Part shown: positions 42,554 through 48,634 of the stretch, piece after piece | Layout: the number at the start of each line of letters is the position of its first letter | Position numbering within the stretch: position 1 is the stretch's first letter | Source: Candidatus Yanofskyibacteriota bacterium | Lineage (GTDB): Bacteria > Patescibacteria > Paceibacteria > 2-02-FULL-40-12 > IGHO2-12-FULL-4 | DNA: 64,000 bases | Reading direction: 5' to 3' | Assembly (NCBI GenBank): GCA_016185525.1 | Contig: JACPNK010000006.1 | Span: forward strand, 62,001 to 126,000 | Notes under the pieces: model-generated | The model's database searches: none | Told to the model about the DNA's origin: nothing | What the model saw: the letters and a program-made list of their open reading frames with translations, nothing else | Made by a program: the position numbers and the translations under genes

Positions 42554-43420
42554 ATGTTTAAACTCTTAACTTTATTCCTACTCCTTGTCCTGCTATGTCC
42601 TCAATTTGCGGGGGCTTATTTTAATTCGGGTAAACCAATCGGTTTTGTCAGTGACTTTGCCGGTGTTTTAAGCGCGGAGCAAAAGCAGGCTTTGGAAAGC
42701 AAGCTCTCGCAGTTTGAAAAAGAAACCAGCAATGAAATCTCGGTTGCTATAATTCCAAGTTTGCAGGGCGACACGGTAGAAAATTTTGCAGTTAAGCTTT
42801 TTAAAGAATGGGGGATTGGTAAAAAAGATAAAGACAACGGTGTTTTAATTTTGGTTGCTATTGAAGAAAGAGAACTAAGAATTGAAATCGGTTACGGTTT
42901 GGAGGGCACTCTGACCGACGCCCAAAGTTATTGGATAATCAATAACGAAATTGCGCCAAGGTTTAAAGAGGGTAATTATTACCAAGGCGTAAGCGATGGT
43001 TTAGATAAAATTATTTCTGCAACAAAAGGGGAATATGTGCCAAGTGAAAGTCCGGAAAAACGACAAAATAAAGACATTGGTTCGTTTTTGTGGCTAATCT
43101 TGTTTGCTTTTATTTATCTGGGGTCTATTTTGGGCAGGTCTAAATCTTGGTGGGCGGGCGGTGTGGTTGGCGGTGTGCTTGGTTTGCTGGTTACTTTAAT
43201 TTCCGGTTTTTTGTTTTTTGGCTTGATTGCTTTTATCTTTCTTATTCCTTTGGGATTATTGTTTGATTTTTTGGTTTCCCGATCTTATCAGAGAAGCAAA
43301 ATTAACGGTCATGTTCCTTGGTGGATAGGCGGCGGCAGGGGTGGTAACGGACTTGGCGGAGGTTTCGGTGGCTTTGGCGGCGGCAGTTCCGGCGGCGGCG
43401 GCTCAAGCGGAAGGTGGTAA
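42554..43420 (+). CDS. TPM-domain membrane protein
   Basis: 288 residues from the ATG at 42554; an in-frame upstream ATG lies inside the fold-back element and is unlikely. Signal sequence (about 1-20), TPM domain (VSDFAGVLSAEQKQALESKL, about 33-52; GYGLEGTLTD, about 115-124), two membrane helices (about 177-200, 205-235) and a Gly/Ser-rich tail (GGSSGGGGSSGRW). TPM proteins act in phosphatase or membrane-protein assembly roles; the pair with LemA is recurrent but its job is unknown. Confidence 0.88.
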   Translation: MFKLLTLFLLLVLLCPQFAGAYFNSGKPIGFVSDFAGVLSAEQKQALESKLSQFEKETSNEISVAIIPSLQGDTVENFAVKLFKEWGIGKKDKDNGVLILVAIEERELRIEIGYGLEGTLTDAQSYWIINNEIAPRFKEGNYYQGVSDGLDKIISATKGEYVPSESPEKRQNKDIGSFLWLILFAFIYLGSILGRSKSWWAGGVVGGVLGLLVTLISGFLFFGLIAFIFLIPLGLLFDFLVSRSYQRSKINGHVPWWIGGGRGGNGLGGGFGGFGGGSSGGGGSSGRW

Positions 43421-43706
43421 GAAGTTTAAGAGATGTCACGGGAAATAAAAGAAAAAAGCCGCAAGAATTGCGTCAGGGCGTTGTGTACAAGGAACAATTT
43501 GCTCTTCCTGACTCTTGCGGCAGCCTATCTGCGTCGCTCCTTTCGGAGAAGTAAAAAGGGCGGCCAATCCTCTCTACAGATGAGTTAATAGTAACAAATT
43601 CATGCGGAGTAGGCAACAAGCAGAAAAAGTGCTGTGCCCTTCCGGAGCTCAAACGAAGTGTAGAGCGAAGGAGGGTCATGGGGCCAGCTCGGCTGGCTGG
43701 GGCGTG

Positions 43707-43731
43707 AATACGCCAGGCAGGTGGCGTATTG
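43707..43731. repeat. Intergenic palindromic repeat, copy 5 (AATACGCC family)
   Basis: AATACGCCA-GGCAGG-TGGCGTATTG; one base differs from copy 1 in the centre. Confidence 0.85.
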
Positions 43732-43749
43732 AAGAAGTATAAGAAGTGT

Positions 43750-43776
43750 CAACTACAAGGGTGACCCTTGTAGTTG
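43750..43776. repeat. Intergenic palindrome (CAAGG/CCTTG family)
   Basis: CAACTACAAGGG / CCCTTGTAGTTG around TGA. Confidence 0.75.
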
Positions 43777-43805
43777 GGAAAAATGTGGTATAATATTTTG
43801 GTTTT

Positions 43806-44405
43806 ATGATTAAAAATCGCACTGAACTTTTACGAAAAATAAAAGAAGAAGTTATTGCTCTCAAAGAGTCGCCGCTTTATGCTGAACGGATAAAAAATAA
43901 AGTTTTTCCGGTGATTGGTGAAGGAAGTCATAACTCTCAAATCATGTTTGTCGGTGAAGCTCCCGGAAAAAACGAGGCGGCTACCGGACGGCCGTTTTGC
44001 GGGGCTTCGGGCAGGATTTTGGATGAACTTTTAGCATCGGCTCAAATTAAGCGCACAGATGTTTATGTTACCAATATTGTCAAAGATCGTCCGCCGTTCA
44101 ATCGCGATCCTTTGCCGGAAGAAATTGTGGTTTATGGGCCATTTTTAGATCGTCAGATTGAAATTATTCAGCCAAAAGTCATTGCCACCTTAGGCCGTTT
44201 TTCAATGGATTATGTTATGAGAAAATTTGGGCTGGAGAACTTGCTACAGTCTATCAGCAAAATACATGGCAAGGTTTTTGAAGCCGGAACTTCTTACGGC
44301 AAAATTAAAATTGTGCCCCTATACCACCCGGCGGTGGCGGTTTACAACGCAAGCTCAAAAGACGAACTCAAAAAAGATTTTCAGATTTTGAAAGAGTTTA
44401 AGTAA
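43806..44405 (+). CDS. Family 4-like uracil-DNA glycosylase without Fe-S cysteines
   Basis: 199 residues. Removes uracil from DNA. Motif A VGEAPGKNEAATGRPFCG (about 45-62) and motif B LYHPAVAVYN (about 171-180) are intact. Family 4 enzymes normally carry four Cys that hold a 4Fe-4S cluster; the N-terminal CxxC region here reads KESPLYAERIKNKVFPV and the later Cys positions are also replaced, so no cluster is expected. TATAAT 11 bases before ATG. First gene of a base-repair group. Confidence 0.85.
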   Translation: MIKNRTELLRKIKEEVIALKESPLYAERIKNKVFPVIGEGSHNSQIMFVGEAPGKNEAATGRPFCGASGRILDELLASAQIKRTDVYVTNIVKDRPPFNRDPLPEEIVVYGPFLDRQIEIIQPKVIATLGRFSMDYVMRKFGLENLLQSISKIHGKVFEAGTSYGKIKIVPLYHPAVAVYNASSKDELKKDFQILKEFK

Positions 44406-44409
44406 AACC

Positions 44410-44582
44410 TTGAAACATCGAGATAATACCTCTTCGGAACTTCGAAAAACCCAGCGAGTTTTTCTCATCGCGCAAAGTTGCTCGCCTTGTCAAGAGCCCT
44501 TCGCTAAGAAGCTCAGGGTCGTTGACAAACCGTGCTGCTCGCAACTTTGAGCGTCCTCAGAAGTTCTATCTCGATGTTTCAA
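44410..44582. ncRNA. Fold-back element B (three-way-junction family)
   Basis: 173 bases. Outer helix TTGAAACATCGAGAT / ATCTCGATGTTTCAA (15 bp, then GAACTTC / GAAGTTC). Hairpin GAAAAAC-CCAGCGA-GTTTTTC (loop 44451-44457), then CTCA, inner helix CAAAGTTG / CAACTTTG, then GCGTCC before the outer strand. Lies between two DNA glycosylase genes. Confidence 0.65.
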
Positions 44583-44622
44583 CCGTACGAGACACCTTCA
44601 AAAACAACAGTTTTTATATTTT

Positions 44623-45141
44623 GTGAAAAAGACTCTTTCTCAAAACTTTTTTAATAGGCCAACTTTAACAGTTGCCAAAGAACTGCTTGGAAAATACATT
44701 GTGCGGAGGATTGGCAAAAAAGAAATAGCGCTTATGATTACTGAAGTTGAAGCTTATGACGGATTCAAAGACAAAGCTTCCCATGCCAGTCGTGGTAAAA
44801 CAAAAAGAAATCAGGTAATGTTTGGCGAGGCGGGTTGTTTTTATATATACCTTACTTATGGTATACACTGGATGCTGAATGTTGTAACCGGGCCAAAAGA
44901 TTATCCGGCGGCAGTGCTAATAAGGGGCACGGACAAAGTTGGTGGTCCTGCTCGTCTGACAAAATTTTTAAAAATTGATAAGATTCTCAATAGCAAAAAG
45001 GCCGAACTCAAAACCGGTTTGTGGTTTGAAGATAGGGGAGTTAAGATTTCAGACAAACAGATATCAATAACCCCAAGAATCGGGGTGGCGTACGCCGGTT
45101 CGGTCTGGTCTAAGAAAAAGTATAGATTTTTGTTAAAATAG
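44623..45141 (+). CDS. Alkyladenine (3-methyladenine) DNA glycosylase
   Basis: 172 residues with GTG start. AAG/Mpg family: LAKELLGKYIVRR-type N-terminus, ITEVEAYDGFKDKASHASRG (about 39-58) with the catalytic Glu and the base-flipping Tyr region (YIYLTYGIHWMLN, about 73-85). Removes alkylated purines. Shorter than most (about 190-200) at the C-terminus. Part of the repair group. Confidence 0.92.
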   Translation: MKKTLSQNFFNRPTLTVAKELLGKYIVRRIGKKEIALMITEVEAYDGFKDKASHASRGKTKRNQVMFGEAGCFYIYLTYGIHWMLNVVTGPKDYPAAVLIRGTDKVGGPARLTKFLKIDKILNSKKAELKTGLWFEDRGVKISDKQISITPRIGVAYAGSVWSKKKYRFLLK

Positions 45142-45145
45142 CTAT

Positions 45146-45841
45146 ATGTCAGAATTGCCTCAAGAAAATTTAAAAACTCACGTTTCTATAAAGGGGGAAG
45201 AGAAAAAAGATCTTACTTGGGAAGAAAGAATTCCTTTAAGAAAAGATTATGCAGAAAGATTTAACCTTTCCGAAGAAGAAGCTGAAGCCCTTGATTATTA
45301 TTTGTTTTATCTCGGACTGGATGTTAATGACCTTGTCGGCAAAAAAGTTTTAGATGTTGGCTCTGGTCATGGAAATTTTAAAAAAGCGCTTCAAAAAATT
45401 GTTGAGATTAAAGACGGCGAATTTGTTAACTTTGATGTAAATATTTTTGCGGCTGAACTCGGAGAAACGGAACAGGAGCTAGATGTTAGTGGTGCGGCCG
45501 AAACCCTGCCTTTTAAAGATGAGAGTTTTGACTTTGTTCTTGCCAACTTTTCTGTGCCGGTAATGCAGTTTACAGGACAGGAGCTAGAACTAATACCCAA
45601 GACCTTAAGAGAAATGGTCAGAGTGGTTCGTGGTGGTGGAGTTATCAAAATATTCCCTGTTGGGGGCGAAATATCTACAGGCTCAATTTCTTACGACAAC
45701 GCCTACTCTCAATTACTCTCAATAGTAATGACTGAGCTAAAAAAAATTTCTTTGGAAAAACTATTGGCTGAGATAAAGATTACTAAATTTAGTAAAGAAG
45801 AAGGACTTTATGAAGTTGCTCTGCAAATAACTAAAAAATAA
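45146..45841 (+). CDS. Class I SAM-dependent methyltransferase
   Basis: 231 residues. Motif I VLDVGSGHGNFKKAL (about 67-81), acidic FDVNIFAAELG (about 97-107) and post-motif LPFKDESFDFVLANFSVP (about 122-139). Substrate unknown. TAAAAT ends 6 bases before ATG, within the end of the preceding gene; fpg follows 3 bases after the stop. Confidence 0.8.
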   Translation: MSELPQENLKTHVSIKGEEKKDLTWEERIPLRKDYAERFNLSEEEAEALDYYLFYLGLDVNDLVGKKVLDVGSGHGNFKKALQKIVEIKDGEFVNFDVNIFAAELGETEQELDVSGAAETLPFKDESFDFVLANFSVPVMQFTGQELELIPKTLREMVRVVRGGGVIKIFPVGGEISTGSISYDNAYSQLLSIVMTELKKISLEKLLAEIKITKFSKEEGLYEVALQITKK

Positions 45842-45844
45842 ACC

Positions 45845-46741
45845 ATGCCCGAACTGCCCGAAGTAGAAACAATTGTCAGAGACTTAAATAAAAAAGTTGC
45901 CGGACTTAAATTCATGGATTTTTGGACTGACTGGCCGAAATCAGTTAAGACCCACAAACTTACTGATTTTATAAGCGAGATAAAGGAGCGGAAAATTTTG
46001 CGTGCTCATAGAAGGGCTAAATATATCATGCTGGATTTGTCTGAAGGCAAAACCCTCATAATCCATCAAAAGATTTCCGGACACCTGCTTTATGGAAAGT
46101 GGAAAATAGCTGACGGCAAGCCCGTAGCAGATGTTGAGGGTCCCATCAAAACTGATCCATACAACAGATTTGTCAGGCACATATTTTATTTGAGTAACGG
46201 TCATATGCTTGGCTTTTCTGATGTCAGGAGATTCGGCAAAATATTTTTGGGTGATACAGAAAAAATTGAGAACATAAATGAAATAGGAAAACTTGGCCCT
46301 GAACCAATTTCCACTCCCAGTACAAGGTTCCACCTTGTACTGACGCTTGAAAAGTTTAAGGAAATAATGAAAAAGAAAAAAGGGCTGATTAAGCGAGTTC
46401 TGATGGATCCGTTTACTATTGCTGGCATCGGCAACATTTATGCAGACGAAATACTTTGGTATGCCGGCGTTTCGCCATTAAGAAAAGCCGACAAACTTAA
46501 AGACGTTGAGCTTAAGGCCATCTTTAAATCCGTGCGTTTGGTTTTGGAAAAAGCGATTAAAGCTAAAGGCGACAGCGAACAGGATTACCGCACCCTTGAC
46601 GGCGAATTCGGCGGGTATCAAAAACTTCAAAAAGCCTATCAGCAGACCGGAGAAAAATGCCAGAAAAAAGATGGCGGGGTGATAAAAAGAGTGGTGATAA
46701 ATAATCGCTCGGCGCACTTTTGCCCTGTTCATCAGAAGTGA
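45845..46741 (+). CDS. mutM: Formamidopyrimidine-DNA glycosylase with altered zinc finger
   Basis: 298 residues. Removes oxidised purines such as 8-oxoguanine. N-terminal catalytic PELPEVETI, Lys60-region HQKISGHLLYG, and helix-two-turn-helix GIGNIYADEILW (about 196-207). The usual C-terminal CxxC...CxxC zinc finger reads CQKK...CPVH, so two of four Cys are lost (one replaced by His). The stretch TPSTRFHLVL (about 157-166) is encoded by a palindrome (46318-46342) and looks inserted between GPEPI and TLEKFKEI. Confidence 0.93.
   Translation: MPELPEVETIVRDLNKKVAGLKFMDFWTDWPKSVKTHKLTDFISEIKERKILRAHRRAKYIMLDLSEGKTLIIHQKISGHLLYGKWKIADGKPVADVEGPIKTDPYNRFVRHIFYLSNGHMLGFSDVRRFGKIFLGDTEKIENINEIGKLGPEPISTPSTRFHLVLTLEKFKEIMKKKKGLIKRVLMDPFTIAGIGNIYADEILWYAGVSPLRKADKLKDVELKAIFKSVRLVLEKAIKAKGDSEQDYRTLDGEFGGYQKLQKAYQQTGEKCQKKDGGVIKRVVINNRSAHFCPVHQK
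46318..46342. repeat. In-frame palindrome inside mutM
   Basis: Arms CAGTACAAGGT / ACCTTGTACTG around TCC; encodes PSTRFHLVL in the same frame as the copies at 8427 and 18420. Confidence 0.8.
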
Positions 46742-46753
46742 TAAAATGTCCTT

Positions 46754-46960
46754 ATGGGACTTTTTGACGACTACTATTTCAGTTTAACAAAAAAGGAAAG
46801 GCGTTTGGTGAGAAAAAAAGAACGTGAAGCAGAGATAGCTGCCCTTAAGCGCAACAGAACTTTACGCCGGCTGTTTTTCTGGACTGTCTTTATTCTGCTG
46901 GCTTTAACCAGCGGTTATTTGCTTATAAAAATCGCCAACCAGAATCCCTATAAGCCGTAA
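46754..46960 (+). CDS. Small basic membrane protein
   Basis: 68 residues. A Lys/Arg-rich helical N-terminus (KKERRLVRKKEREAE) and one membrane helix (about 41-61). TAAAAT ends 6 bases before the ATG (leaderless), starting within the end of mutM. Unknown function. Confidence 0.6.
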   Translation: MGLFDDYYFSLTKKERRLVRKKEREAEIAALKRNRTLRRLFFWTVFILLALTSGYLLIKIANQNPYKP

Positions 46961-47047
46961 AGTTTTTTGTTTGATCTTTACTGGACTTGACCAGGCGTAA
47001 GTTTTTTGTTAACTTATGCCGGAGCTTAATAAAAGGAGGAAAAGCTT

Positions 47048-47341
47048 TTGCTAGAAACGTCAAATTGGGTCTTTGAAACTTTAAGTGTTGGAAATCGTGT
47101 CTACGTCTTTTTTGCTCCCAAAGAAGGCCAATTCAGGGGATTGCAGAGAGAAGAGGCGACTTTTTTTAAAGAGCTTGTTGGTGGTAGCGAATTTGTTGAG
47201 AGTGTGTATGAAGTTTTTGGAACCAGTGAAAAAGATGTTGTTTCAAAACTGGAAAAGGCGGGGCTTGAAAGAGGAGAAGCTGCCAGACATATGCTGGACT
47301 ATCTAAAAGGAGAGGGCTATTTTGAAGAAGTGGAGGATTGA
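47048..47341 (+). CDS. Hypothetical acidic protein upstream of rplJ
   Basis: 97 residues with TTG start behind AAAGGAGG. Mixed alpha/beta, ends EGYFEEVED. A possible winged-helix-like C-terminal half (VVSKLEKAGLERGEAARHML). No known family recognised. Confidence 0.5.
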   Translation: MLETSNWVFETLSVGNRVYVFFAPKEGQFRGLQREEATFFKELVGGSEFVESVYEVFGTSEKDVVSKLEKAGLERGEAARHMLDYLKGEGYFEEVED

Positions 47342-47359
47342 CTTTTACCCTTGCTTTGT

Positions 47360-47500
47360 TACTATGGCTTATCAGCCGTAGAAAAGAGGCGGAGCCCATA
47401 TGTTTAAAGTAAGCGGGCCTAAGACCTCTTGAGGTAGAACTTTAGACCCTCAAAGTCTAATTTGGTCGATCTACGGTTAAAAACGTAGATTTTTTTGTTT
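47360..47500 (+). promoter_or_regulatory. rplJ leader with attenuator (putative L10 leader)
   Basis: CCGTAGA (47376-47382) can pair with TCTACGG (47470-47476), closing a roughly 100-base leader; alternatively ATCTACG (47469-47475) pairs with CGTAGAT (47484-47490) to form a terminator with a T-run. The two folds exclude each other. Position before rplJ-rplL fits feedback by the L10-L12 complex. Confidence 0.65.
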
Positions 47501-47507
47501 TAATGCA

Positions 47508-48011
47508 ATGAAAACCAAGGTTCAGAAAAAAGAAACAATAGACAAATTGTCCCAGAAAATACCGGTAGCGGGGGTGGTTGTTTTTACTTCTTTCAGCCGT
47601 GAGGGGGAAAAGGGTCTGTCGGTAGCCCAAATGAGAAATCTCAAAAAAGCGCTTCGGGGCATGGGAGCGGAATATTTTGTGGCTAAGAAAAATCTAATAA
47701 ATATCTCTACCAAAAATTCGGGAATGTCCGATTTGGTGGATGTTTCTAAGTTTGACGGTTCGGTTGGGTTGGCTATCGGCGGCAAAGAACTGGACAGCAT
47801 CGCTTTGTCAAAAAGCGTTTATGACTTCTCAAGGGCTAATCCGGTTTTCAGGATTTTCGGGGCTGTGGTTGAGAATAAGTATTTGGACGCGGATTCATTC
47901 AAAGACTTCGCGAGATTGGGGTCAAAAGAAATGCTGGTTGCCAGATTGTTCGGTATGATGCAGTATCCGATGAGAAATTTGTTGTTGGTATTAAATAATA
48001 TTAAAAAGTAA
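47508..48011 (+). CDS. rplJ: Ribosomal protein L10
   Basis: 167 residues, usual length. Ribosomal stalk base. GVVVFTSFSREGEKGLSVAQ then LKKALRGMGAEYFVAKKNLI (about 44-63) match the RNA-binding domain; the C-terminal helix (about 140-167) would carry L12 dimers. Followed by rplL with a fold-back element between them. Confidence 0.92.
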   Translation: MKTKVQKKETIDKLSQKIPVAGVVVFTSFSREGEKGLSVAQMRNLKKALRGMGAEYFVAKKNLINISTKNSGMSDLVDVSKFDGSVGLAIGGKELDSIALSKSVYDFSRANPVFRIFGAVVENKYLDADSFKDFARLGSKEMLVARLFGMMQYPMRNLLLVLNNIKK

Positions 48012-48013
48012 CT

Positions 48014-48185
48014 GTAAAGTTTTTTTGAGTACCGCTCTTTCCGAACGTTCGCTGTTTTCCAGCGAAACAGCTCACTCGCTGTTCGCCTGGGTTTCAGGAG
48101 GAGTTAGGATTAATTATACTCCTCCTGACCAAGCAAACCGCAGGCTCACAGCGTCTACAAGAGCAGTACTCAACAAAAACTTTAC
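48014..48185. ncRNA. Fold-back element C between rplJ and rplL
   Basis: 172 bases. Outer helix GTAAAGTTTTT...GAGTAC..GCTCT pairs with AGAGC..GTACTC..AAAAACTTTAC. Hairpin CTGTTT-TCCAGCG-AAACAG (48052-48070), then CTCA, inner helix CGCTGT / ACAGCG continuing to AGGAGGAGT / ACTCCTCCT, then GCGTCT before the outer strand. It could be an operon-internal regulator of the L12:L10 ratio or a mobile fold-back. Confidence 0.65.
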
Positions 48186-48196
48186 CCAGGTAAACC

Positions 48197-48574
48197 ATGG
48201 AAAAATTTGACGAACTAATAAAACAAATTGAGGGTATGACGGTTCTGGAGCTTTCCGAATTAGTGAAAGCTTTGGAAACCAAATTTGGCGTTTCAGCGGC
48301 CAGTTTTGCGGCTCCGGCGGCGGTAGCCGGCGGTGAGAGTGTTGCGGCAGTTGCCGAAGAAAAAAGCGCTTACGACGTTATCTTAAAAGAAAGTGGACCG
48401 AACAAGATTCAGGTTATTAAAATTGTCAAAGACCTAACCGGCAAAGGCTTGAAAGACGCCAAAGACTTAGTTGATGGCGCCCCTAAACCAGTCAAAGAAG
48501 GCGCCAAGAAAGAAGAAGCGGAAGAAATTAAGAAAAAACTGGAGGAAGTCGGCGCAATTGTTGAGTTGAAATAA
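48197..48574 (+). CDS. rplL: Ribosomal protein L7/L12
   Basis: 125 residues. N-terminal dimerisation helices (LIKQIEGMTVLELSELVKAL), Ala-rich hinge, and C-terminal domain with KIQVIKIVKDLTGKGLKDAK (about 73-92) and LVDGAPKPVKEG. Multi-copy stalk protein that recruits translation GTPases. Its start is 11 bases after fold-back element C. A bidirectional terminator follows. Confidence 0.97.
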   Translation: MEKFDELIKQIEGMTVLELSELVKALETKFGVSAASFAAPAAVAGGESVAAVAEEKSAYDVILKESGPNKIQVIKIVKDLTGKGLKDAKDLVDGAPKPVKEGAKKEEAEEIKKKLEEVGAIVELK

Positions 48575-48598
48575 AAAATCTCATAACCGACTGACTGA

Positions 48599-48634
48599 TA
48601 AAAAACACCCCACATCGGGGGTGTTTTTTTATTC
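48599..48634. terminator. Bidirectional terminator after rplL
   Basis: AACACCCC / GGGGTGTT stem with A-run before and T-run after; serves rplL and the convergent 48629 gene. Confidence 0.9.

Larger units (their letters stand above)
43421..43805. other. 385-base intergenic region with hairpins and repeats
   Basis: No convincing ORF. A hairpin GCCGCAAGA..GTCAGG / CCTGAC-TCTTGCGGC (43458-43521) is preceded on the plus strand by A-rich sequence, so on the minus strand it is a good terminator (TTTTTTCTTTT at 43447-43457). Upstream on the minus strand lie a CTCCGAAAGGAG hairpin (about 43537-43548), an AATACGCC palindrome and a CAAGG palindrome. A minus-strand small RNA is possible. Confidence 0.45.

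Noticed and set aside
43473..43679. 68-residue minus-strand ORF in the gap after the TPM gene
   Set aside because: It runs through hairpins and repeat fragments, has no ribosome site and its product (Ser/Arg-rich, low complexity) looks non-coding; a small RNA is a better reading.
25352..43731. AATACGCC palindromes as CRISPR repeats
   Set aside because: Copies are kilobases apart with genes between them, no regular spacers and no cas genes.
42394..48185. Fold-back elements A-C as insertion sequences or retron parts
   Set aside because: No transposase or reverse transcriptase, no target-site duplications, and the terminal sequences differ between copies.
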